Source of the DNA: Emiliania huxleyi CCMP1516
Lineage: Eukaryota > Haptophyta > Isochrysidales > Noelaerhabdaceae
NCBI RefSeq assembly: GCF_000372725.1
Contig: NW_005197128.1
Coordinates: forward strand, 378,370-442,369
DNA length: 64,000 nucleotides
Direction of reading: 5' to 3'
This document shows positions 56,194 to 64,000 of this stretch, one piece after another (the stretch's first letter is position 1; the number at the start of each line of letters is the position of its first letter). The notes below the pieces were generated by a model that saw only the letters and a list, made by a program, of their open reading frames with translations, searched no databases and had not been told where the DNA came from. The translations under genes were made by a program, and so were the position numbers.

Positions 56194-56759
56194 CCTATCC
56201 GTGGTCCTGCCGCCACCGCGCCATCCTCGCTCCTTCCTGCCGCCGCCCTCTGCTCAGTCGTTTGACCCGCCGCCCAATGCTCCGCCGTTCGCTGCCGTGG
56301 TCTGCCGCCGTGCCGCCGCTCCTTACCGTGCCGCTCCTTCCGCGCCTCGCCGCCCTTGCCATTTATTCGCCGTCCCTCCTGCCGTGCGTTACCGCCGTGC
56401 CGCCGTACCGCCGCTCCTACAGTGCCGCGCCGCCTCCCACACGCACACACCTTACCTCCTGCTCGACCGAGTTTGCGATGAGAAGTGACCCGAGCCGCCG
56501 GGTGCCCCGCAACGGCCTCGCTGGACCAGAAGAACCGGTCCGCGAGAGCTCCGCAGCAGCCTCGCTGAGCCAGAACGTCGGCTCGCGAGAGAGGTGGGGT
56601 GCTAGTATGAGCCCGACCCAGGTCGTAGTGTTCTTGCTCCCAGCGCTTGCGCTTCGGCGGTTAGTGGTGCACTAACCTCCGAGAAACCCTTCTCGCTCCT
56701 CATCGCAAACCCTGTCAGCAGAGTCTCCTACTGGAATGTACGTTAGAGTGAGTGAGTAT

Positions 56760-56798
<39 letters not shown>

Positions 56799-56920
56799 TA
56801 CGTTAGAGCTACACACACAAAAAAAGCGAGCTCAGAAGGATTTCGATTGACCGAATTCGGCGTTTCAACCCGGAAAATTCCGAAGGGTAGGTCCGACCGT
56901 GTACCCTGCACAAGGCACGT
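56194..56920. other. Intergenic, no confident gene
   Basis: Pyrimidine-rich CCGCC-type sequence, then a (CA)n microsatellite at about 56762-56797 flanked by two GTACGTTAGAG words. No supported gene. Confidence 0.5.
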
Positions 56921-56923
56921 CGA

Positions 56924-57355
56924 ATGGCGGCTCGTGCTGTCTTGTCTCCGCGCGACGCGACGGAGCGCAACCCTTACTCCGCGCGCTTCAAGCTCAGCGC
57001 CGTCCGCGCCGCGCTTGCGCGCCCTGTCTGGCGCCGCATCGTCCCGACGTGCCGAGAGTTTGGCATCAGCTCGCTCGACCTGCTGCGGGACTGGATCAAA
57101 GACAGAGACGAGATCGAGTCGCTGGCGATACTCGAGGAGATCGTGGATACTGTCGCTGTCGCCTCTCGAGCGCCCGACTCGCCGAGATATGTCGTGTGGC
57201 CACACAACTGCTCAACGGCTGCGCCGACGGTGAAGGCGCCCGTGGCTGGGAAACCGCCACCTACTTGCTCGCACCGGGCTTCGTGTCCGGCGCTTTCGGC
57301 GCGGCAGAGGAGTGTGCCTAGCCTAGAGACGATCAAGGAGCGGGCGAAGTTTTGA
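56924..57355 (+). CDS. HTH (homeodomain-like, transposase-type) protein
   Basis: 143 codons from MAARAVLSPRDATERNPYSA. Residues ~17-65 (YSARFKLSAVRAALARPVWR, then CREFGISSLDLLRDWIKDRD) have the spacing of a helix-turn-helix of the transposase/PSQ kind (aromatic-xxxFK, AV..A, .FGIS...L..W). The remainder is short and unstructured-looking, and no catalytic DDE domain follows. It could be a domesticated transposase N terminus or a small regulator. A (GA)n run at 57459-57533 follows. Confidence 0.5.
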   Translation: MAARAVLSPRDATERNPYSARFKLSAVRAALARPVWRRIVPTCREFGISSLDLLRDWIKDRDEIESLAILEEIVDTVAVASRAPDSPRYVVWPHNCSTAAPTVKAPVAGKPPPTCSHRASCPALSARQRSVPSLETIKERAKF

Positions 57356-57458
57356 ATCCGGCGCTTCATCGTCGCAGGAGAGTGTCGCACTGTGAATTCC
57401 GGTGCGTGTGTGCGACGCTGCGATCTGCGTCAGGGAGAGAGTGTCGAGTGCGAGCCTT

Positions 57459-57462
57459 GTTT

Positions 57463-57533
<71 letters not shown>
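57459..57533. repeat. (GA)n microsatellite
   Basis: More than 30 GA units with one interruption, downstream of the HTH ORF. 57540-57900 has CAGGCAGGCAGG and CCTACCTACC runs and no supported gene. Confidence 0.95.
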
Positions 57534-57537
<4 letters not shown>

Positions 57538-57925
57538 TCTTCTATTCGTCAATGACGGTTGATTGCGCTGACCATGGTGAAGTAGTCGTACCAGCTACCA
57601 CTCGACGTCGGGCGTGACATTGGCGAGGCCAATGCAAAGAAGTCCAAGACAGGCAGGCAGGCAGGGAGGGGACGAACGAATGAACCTACCTACCTACCTC
57701 TGATGAGTGAGTGAGGAAGCACAGGTAGAGAGAGAGAGGAAATGAGGACGAAGGCCAGCACGATCATTGCAGCCGCGGGCTTCCACCTCTTCTAGCCACC
57801 GCCACCATCAGCGCCATGAAGTCGAGTGAAGCGCGCGAATCGCGCAGCCGGTGATATATAATGCATTTTTCACAAGTTTTGCCTCCCCCGCGTAGGCCCC
57901 CGACGCGTCGGCGCCGACGTGCCAC

Positions 57926-58855
57926 ATGGGCTCACTCTTTCGCTCGCATGCGATGACGATGGTACAGATCATCGACCACAACGACGGCGCCCGTGAGGTC
58001 GTGGAGCTGCTCGGCGAGCTGGGAGTGATGCAGCTGGTCGACCTCAATGCGGGCACGATGGGCAATCGTCGCACCTTTTCCGACGATCTGCGGCGCAACG
58101 ACGCAGTGATGAAGAGGCTAGAGTTTCTCGAGCGTGCGTGTGAGGCAGCGGGCGTGCCCGTCCGGCTACGCGACGAGCACGCGCCGCTCATGAGCCGCAC
58201 GCAGCTGGCCGGCCTCGACGGTGAGCTGCGCAGCCTCGAGCGCGAGATTGCTGACATGAAGGCAGAGGAGAGGCGGGTCCTGCTGGTCGCCAACGGGCTG
58301 CGGGAGAACCTGCACCTGCTGAGGCTCGGCGCGACGGTCTACGACGGTGGCACCGAGGCGGTGGTCGAGGCCGAGGCGTGGCCTACACCGTCCGACATAG
58401 AGCTCGCAGAAGAGCGCCGCTCGTCGTCGCTCCGCGAGGGCCTGCTCCAGCAAGCGGGGACGACGGGCGCGGGCGCGGTCGGCCGCATGGACGCGGGCGG
58501 GATGCTCAACCTGGTGGCCGGCGTCATCTCGCGGAGCAACGCGCACCAGTTCGAGCGCCTGGCGCACAGGCTCTCGCGCGGCAACTGCATGGTGTACAAC
58601 GAGCCCATCGACGAGCCGCTGCTGCTCGCCTCGCGCGACCCGCGGGAAGAGCCCGCCGCCGTGCCCAAGAACGCATTTCTCGTCTTCTTCTCCGGCGAGG
58701 TGCTGCGCGCCAAGCTGCTCAAGGTTGCGGGCCACCTCTCCGCCACCATCTACCCCACTCAGTGCGCTTGGCGGTGCGGCGGGTACCCGTGCAGAGTAGC
58801 CAGCGCCTCATTAGGTAGATGCGCAAGAGACGGCTCGTCGCGCGTGCGAGGTTAG
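57926..58855 (+). pseudogene. V-type ATPase V0 subunit a, N-terminal part only
   Basis: MGSLFRSHAMTMVQIIDHND, ELLGELGVMQLVDLNAGTMG, RRTFSDDLRRNDAVMKRLEF, LNLVAGVISRSNAHQFERLA and FLVFFSGEVLRAKLLKVAGH are classic subunit-a cytosolic-domain motifs (NTa). The full protein has ~800 residues with a membrane half that carries the proton half-channels. Here homology stops at SATIYP (~58760). The frame then runs into unrelated sequence and stops at 58855. No membrane-half exon is seen before the next gene at 59630. It looks like a truncated copy; a very long intron or misassembly is the alternative. Confidence 0.75.
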
Positions 58856-59089
58856 AGGACTGCTAGTCAGGGGAAAGACTCTGTGCTGCCCACCCTTGAA
58901 GGAAGAGGAGTGAACTTTCCTGGCAGGATGCGCACGAAAAAGAAACCGCGACTCCTGGAGAAATTCTTTTTCAAAGAAAGTCCCGCTACACGAACACCCT
59001 TTGCCCGCAAGAAAGTGGGTGTTCACTGGCACCGTGCCGGTTGCGAGCAGCAGAACGCTGCCATCGGACTGGTCGGCATGAGTCCCAAG

Positions 59090-59360
59090 CAGCCTCGTTG
59101 AACGGGAAGGCCTCAAAAGGTCGGGCCGGAACATTCCAGTTACCGTCGCTTCACGCAGGTCCGGCGTGCGCAAATGCGTCCTAAGCAGCCTCGTTGAACG
59201 GCAGAACGGGTTGGCTTGAGAGAGCGATAGCCTCCACAGGACGTCGCGCAAACCCAGCAGAGGCTGTCGTTACCATGTCCATGAAAAGTCCAGAATACTC
59301 CCGGTCGGGCCGGATCATTGCAGTTGCCGTCGCTCCACGCAGGTCCGGCGTGCGCAAATG
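59090..59360 (+). repeat. Imperfect direct repeats after the truncated V-ATPase gene
   Basis: CAGCCTCGTTGAACGG occurs at ~59090 and ~59184. GGTCGGGCCGGA.CATT.CAG through CACGCAGGTCCGGCGTGCGC occurs at 59119-59175 and 59302-59360. They indicate a duplicated ~180-bp unit. Confidence 0.85.
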
Positions 59361-59629
59361 AGTGAGCTTGGACGCGGAGGCGCGGTTGTGCAGGAGTTCG
59401 CGGTGTATGTAGACATTTCTCTTCGCTTTTACGGAAACGGACGTCCAAAAAAGAATTTCCCGGCCGCCAGGTGGGGCTGCCGGCCGACTTCCGTCACAGT
59501 TAAGGTGCACCTTCGAAAAAGAAAGAAAGAAAACGAGTCGCGTCCTTTTTCGCGCCTTTCTTCTTGTCGGCTGCTTGTGAGGCCCGTCCTGCTAGTACGT
59601 ATGTATATATCGGTTGTTTGTTGCCAACG

Positions 59630-60861
59630 ATGAGTGCTACCGAGTCGAAGCCGCTGTCCACCGCCGCCGACGACGAAAAGATCGTCCAACCGCCCACGAG
59701 ACTCGAGAAAACCGTGGCGCGCCCGACGCCCCCCTTCGCCCTTCCTGCATGCGCGCATCGGCGACGACGCGCACATCGAGTCCCACCCCCCTTCCCCGTT
59801 CGTCAGGTCGAGGCCGCAGAGCCGGCCGCGGCAGACGCGGCGCCCGCCGCCGCCGACCCCACCCTGTCCGCCGGCGAGCCCACGGAGCCCAAGCCGAAGG
59901 CACGCCCACTCTCAGCTTCCTCGCGCCCGCCCGCCGAACCCACCTCCCCATAAATATTTCGACGCGCACCGCAGGCCGGGTCGGAGGGGAAGGCCGAGCA
60001 GAAGGAGGCCGCGCCGCCCACGGCCGCCGACGAGCCCGCCGACGAGCCCGCCCCGACCGCGGGCGAGGAGAAGGCCGACGCGACGAAGGGCGCGTCGCCG
60101 GCTTCCGAGGCCGGCGGCAAGGTCGAGGCCGCGGCGGAGCCTGACGCCGGCAATCCGGCCGCCGAGACGAACAAGACGGCGGCGTCTGCCGCACCAGAGG
60201 ACGAAGCGTGGAACGCCGAGGGCGAGCTCAACGGCTACGATGGCTCGCCGCGCAAGGTCGCCGCTCTATGTCCACCTGTCGCCGGGCCCTGAGTTCACCT
60301 CGCTCTCCCCTCTCTCCCGCTCGCCCCTCTCTCTGCCCGCACCGCCTACGCTATGCCACGCCATGCCATGCTCATCTACGCGCTCCGTTATGTGCCGAGT
60401 CGTGCCTAGCCTCTCGGTTCCTCCTTATGCGCCACACACTCTCTGCTCGATTGCATCGCTAGCGGTAGTAGTCGAACGTCTCACTCCCTCCCTCCATCGC
60501 GCAGGTGGGCGTGCAGTCGGACTTCGACGTCACCTTCGTTGCCCCGGACAGCAAGGAGCTAGTCTTCCGGGTGGACCGGCAGAATTCTCTGGCCGTTGGA
60601 CGTGACCCGAGGATGACCCTGGTGCTTCCACAGCCGGTGATATCGGCATCCCACTGCCGACTCTTCTGCGCAGAAACTGGCGAGCTGTGTATCGTCGACA
60701 CGTCGTCCAACGGCACCTTCGTCAACGGGACGCGTCTTTCGAAGGGCGAGGTGCAAGTCCTGCAGTCGGGAGCTTTCATCTGCCTCGTCCTCGCTACTCT
60801 GCGTGGCGCACCCCTCCGTAAAGCCGTAGCGCACCCCTCCGGTCCGAGGTTGATTCGATGA
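59630..60861 (+). CDS. FHA-domain protein with acidic Ala/Pro/Glu-rich N terminus
   Basis: Exons 59630-59713, 59807-59899, 59975-60256 and 60505-60861 give 271 residues. The first ~150 residues are low-complexity (PAAADAAPAAADPTLSAGEP ...). The C-terminal FHA domain is complete: LAVGRDPRMTLVLPQPVISA, SHCRLF, LCIVDTSSNGTFVNGTRLSK, LQSGAFICLVLA, with the Arg, Ser-x-x-His... and Asn positions for phosphothreonine binding. Introns are GT-AG, GC-AG (59900-59974) and GT-AG. A basic tail (APLRKAVAHPSGPRLIR) follows. Probably a nuclear phospho-reader; partners unknown. Confidence 0.75.
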
Positions 60862-61061
60862 GCACGGGTGAGCGGACGCGGTACGTCGGCTACTTTCGCT
60901 GCACGCCGGCAGAGGAGAGCAGCTAGCTCTACCCCTCCCAAGACACGAGTAATTATTGCTCCCTCAGCCCGAGGACACACGCGAGGCACGCCACAAAACG
61001 CGAACCCGCCCCGCCCCGAAATGAGCATGATTATCTCACCGATATCGAAACCCGACCCGCA

Positions 61062-63961
61062 CAGGTCAGGCGCGAGGCGGCCGCGAGCAACGCAAACGGC
61101 ACCACCGTCGTCGGCGATGGCGCCCCCGCGTGCAGCCACGGCACACGCCATGCCGCCGCACCGCCGCCCGCGGGGACGGTGTGTGCCAGCCACTGCTGCA
61201 GCAAAGGCAACCTCGGCGAACGCGGCGCCAAAACCGCCAAACGGCACCTCCGGCTCGGCCTCACGGCGCCAGCCGCGCCGCTTCCCGCGAGGAGCGCCGC
61301 CAGCACCGCACCGGCCCTCTCCCCCGCCTATCTCGACGGCGGCGACGGGGTCAAGAACGCTAGCGGCCTGCGGCAGTCGCTCCTGGCGCAGGCGTCGAGC
61401 TCGCCTGAGCAGCATCAGCGGCGTGAGCGCAGCCCTGCCGCTGACAGCGACGAGGGAGGCGCCCCCGACGCGTGCGGAGCGGTCAGCGTCAGTCCGCAGA
61501 GCGCCGGCGAGGCGTCCGACTCGGACGAGGGCGAGCCAGGCGGCGCTGGCGGCGAGGCTGCGGCTGCCGAGGGCGGCGCGGCTGGAGGCGAGGGCGAGAG
61601 CGGCGGCATGGCGGACGGAGGAGGAGGCGAGGGCGGCGGCGGGGCGGGCGGCGGCGACGGGGGAGGCGGCGAGGGCGGGAGCAGCAGCGAGAGCACCGCC
61701 GTCACGAAGCGAGGCAAGGGCGCGGGTGGGCGGCGCGGCGGCGGTGGTGGCGGCGGCAGCGCGGTGGCGTCCGGTGGGAGCGGCGCATTCTCGGGCGGCG
61801 GGCCGGACGCGTCGGCAGCGGGCGGAGCGGGGCTCGAGGCCGGGCAGCGCGGCACGGCGCTGACGTGCGCGGGCTCCGCCGGTCAGCCTGCCGCCGGTCA
61901 GCCCGCCGCCGTGCGTGCCCTGCTCGGGGAGAAACTTCTGCTGCGCCAATCCTCGGGCTCTGTGCAGGGCGTTCGCCTCGGCGGTGCGGCAAAGGCGCGC
62001 GGACGGCTGATCTCGGCTGACCTCGGCTGATCTCGGCTGATCTCGGCTGATCTCGGGATGGTCTCTCGATGTCGCCCAAACTCGCAGGTGCGGCGGGGCG
62101 ATTGGCAGGGCCACGTGACGTCATATTGCGGGGAGCACTTCCGCGTGCGCTGGCGCACCGCTGCGAACGAGAAGCTCGACGAGGAACATGATCCTGAGAG
62201 CACGAGAGCGACGGCTCAGATTGTGACGTGTCCATGACGCAGCGAGTAGGAGCACACCTTCGTGTCGCTGCAGCCGCTGCTCGTCCGTCCGCCAGCCCAG
62301 GAGAACGCTCCCGGGAAGACGTCCGGCAAACGGAAAACAAAAGCTGCACGGAAGGCGACACCTGCACCCGCCGCGAAGCGTGGGCGGTGGGCCCCCAACA
62401 CGGACGATCTCGATCTGCTGCAAGCGACCTACGAGGCAAGGACGCACGGCAAGGGGACCCACCCGGATCTCGAGGAGCGCAACCGGCTCGCGAATGCGCT
62501 TGGTGTCACGCCCGAACAGGCGAGCCCTCCCTCCCGCCTACCGCCTCTCCTCTCGAGCCGTCTCGTCGCATGACTCTCTCCTACCCTCGTCTCGCCCCTC
62601 CCCTCCACCCTCCCCTCTCGCATCAAATCTCGCCTCCTACCTCACCCCTCCTCGTCGCCCGTCGCCGCCTAACACAGCTGAGACCTCAACTGCAGGTGCA
62701 GGACTGGTTCCGAAACAAAAGGAAGCGCGACCCGCAGGGCGCAGATAAGATGGCTGCGATCGAGCGTAGCGAGACTGCCTGCAAACGCACCACCGGATGC
62801 GTCAAACCCGACGGCCACGCTGGGGTGTGCACGTGGGCAGCGCTGGGCAGCGGCCTCTGCAAAGACAGCAAAATGCCGCGGTGGCAATGCCTCTGCGACC
62901 ACTCAGATTGCGGCGGCGGGGTGTGCAACACGTCGAAGCGGCAGCGCAGCCAGTGTGTGCTCGGCTGCGACGGCTGCGGCGGCGGGGTGTGCGACACGTC
63001 GAAGCGGCAGCGCAGCCGCTGTGTGCTTGGCTGCGACGGCTGCGGCGTCGGGCTGTGCGACGAGTCGAAGCGGCAGCGCAACCAGTGTGTGCTCGGCTGC
63101 GACGGCTGCGGCGGCGGGGTGTGCAACACGTCGAAGCGGCAGCGCAGCCAGTGTGTGCTCGGCTGCGACGGCTGCGGCGGCGGGCTGTGCGACGAGTCGA
63201 AGCGGCGGCACAGCCAGTGTGTGCTCGGCTGCGACGGCTGCGGCGGCGGGGTGTGCGACGAGTCGAAGCGGCCGCGCAGCGTGTGTGTGCTCGGCTGCGA
63301 CGGCTGCGGCGGCGGGCTGTGCGAGGAGACGGAGACCCTACGCGCCAATTGCTCCTGCGAAGACGAGCGGTGCGGCAGCCAGGTGTGCCCACTCTCGCAC
63401 ACCGCCTACTGGTTCTGCAAGGGCGGCGCGGGGCACAGCGAGCGGTGCGGCGCGGGCATGTTCGTGCGCTCGATCGCCAAGCGGGCGATCGGTGGCGGCG
63501 ACCCTACGAGGATGAGGGACACGGAGCTCGAGAGGCTGCTCGGCTGCACGCCGCAGGAGATGATGTGGTGGGCGGAGGAGAACTACAAGGGCGGGCCTGA
63601 GCAATGCGCGAGTGACCGCGCAAAGGGGCTCGCGCAGCTCGACCACCAGAAGCCGGTGCATGAGGGCGTGCTCAAGGCGCAGAAGGCGAACGTCAAGCTC
63701 GGCGACAAGAACGAGAAGGCGGAGGCCATCTCGCTCGACATCGCGCACTGGTCTAACATGGCCTACCTGAGCACGCGGCTGAACCAGCTCAAGTCCGCGA
63801 AGTACCCGGCCGAGTTCGCGGCGCGGCTCGAGGAGAAGCGGCGCATCTGCAGGGAGGCCTTCGCCGAGGGCGGCATGACGGCCGCGATCAAGCGGTTGCG
63901 CGCGTGGCAGGCTGCCGGGGACGAGAAGGGCTTCGCCCTCCTCCCCGAGGGGCTCGTGTGA
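61062..63961 (+). CDS. Homeodomain protein with eight Cys-rich repeats and HNH-like C terminus
   Basis: A probable first exon from ~61062 has VCASHCCSKGNLGERGAKTA and a long acidic Ala/Gly tract (to ~61990). After an intron with CTGATCTCGG repeats comes VRRGDWQGHVTSYCGEHFRV, then the homeodomain RGRWAPNTDDLDLLQATYEA ... ANALGVTPEQ|VQDWFRNKRKRDPQ. The helix-3 W, F, N and R are all present; the intron 62520-62695 is GC-AG. From ~62880 eight 22-residue units follow (type CVLGCDGCGGGVCDTSKRQR). The end (LDHQKPV ... IAHWSNMAYLSTRLNQLKSA) fits the DHxxP...N...N..K pattern of HNH nucleases of phages and giant viruses. The 5' structure is uncertain. Confidence 0.6.
62005..62062 (+). repeat. CTGATCTCGG minisatellite
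   Basis: Five or six 10-11-bp units, in the probable intron just before the VRRGDWQG exon of the homeodomain gene. Confidence 0.9.
62880..63410 (+). repeat. Coding 66-bp tandem repeat (Cys-rich units)
   Basis: Eight units of 66 bp, the central six nearly identical in DNA (TGTGTGCTCGGCTGCGACGG recurs). Each encodes a C-x-C-x4-C-G-x2-V/L-C pattern with a basic SKRQRS segment. The low divergence implies recent expansion or gene conversion. Confidence 0.9.
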
Positions 63962-64000
63962 GCTGGTGTGGGAGGCAAGCCGGGAGCGGCAGGCCGGCAG

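Noticed and set aside
60459..62114. 551-codon minus-strand ORF, Ala/Arg-rich
   Set aside because: Antisense shadow of the homeodomain and FHA genes in GC-rich DNA; no domain, and the plus strand has the recognisable FHA domain and intron signals.

Overview
The window is nuclear DNA from a GC-rich, intron-bearing microbial eukaryote, most probably a haptophyte alga of the Emiliania/Gephyrocapsa type. The evidence is eukaryotic housekeeping genes (eS12, LSm8, NAA30, CHCHD5, V-ATPase subunit a), a bipartite betaine-lipid synthase typical of algae, a UGA-containing SelM/Sep15-type selenoprotein with its own SECIS, short introns with a high share of GC donors, and abundant microsatellites and minisatellites. 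The species is inference; pelagophytes or other algae are not excluded. One 100-N scaffold gap lies at 21059-21158.

Layout: 1-1440 (-) tandem FKBP-like gene running off the left edge, head-to-head with a DUF599 membrane protein (1649-2662 +). 2700-3650 is repeat-rich. 3869-4436 (+) is eS12. 4440-6100 holds no clear gene. 6148-8715 (-) is a hypothetical protein and a pepsin-like protease. 8848-13138 is a large inverted repeat (two ~1.2 kb arms) around a hydroxypyruvate isomerase gene. 13385-15448 (-) is an ankyrin/coiled-coil/polyproline protein; 16135-18154 (+) an MFS transporter; 18855-24014 (-) a CPA2-type cation/H+ antiporter with RCK-like tails. 24.6-26.2 kb is repeats; 26.6-27.6 kb a triple CCCH protein; 28.0-30.9 kb (-) an IQ/C2 membrane protein; 31.8-36.9 kb an F-box-like protein, an HTTM-like protein and a small coiled-coil protein. 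37.3-41.8 kb (-) holds NAA30 and an RS-domain protein; 42.4-46.2 kb (-) a TLC-BtaA-BtaB betaine-lipid synthase, head-to-head with LSm8; 47.4-48.3 kb (-) the selenoprotein; 49-50.5 kb a coiled-coil gene; 52.0-53.8 kb a SMYD protein head-to-head with CHCHD5; 54.1-56.1 kb (-) a proline-rich membrane protein and an FHA protein; 56.9-58.8 kb an HTH protein and a truncated V-ATPase a subunit; 59.6-64 kb (+) an FHA protein and a homeodomain/Cys-repeat/HNH-like protein.

Two themes stand out. First, splice junctions could be assigned by protein continuity in about fifteen genes. Most introns are 67-82 bp and many start with GC. In several, the first bases of the intron are repeated as the first bases of the next exon, as expected if the intron arose by tandem duplication or insertion with target duplication. 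Many longer introns carry minisatellites with a shared TCTCGGG-like core, and two introns of unrelated genes share a ~100-bp block in the same sense. Second, the ORF at 47613-48287 reads through an in-frame UGA in a CxxU context, and its 3' UTR folds by hand into a near-canonical SECIS, so it encodes an ER-retained selenoprotein with two ShK-type domains and a KDEL end.
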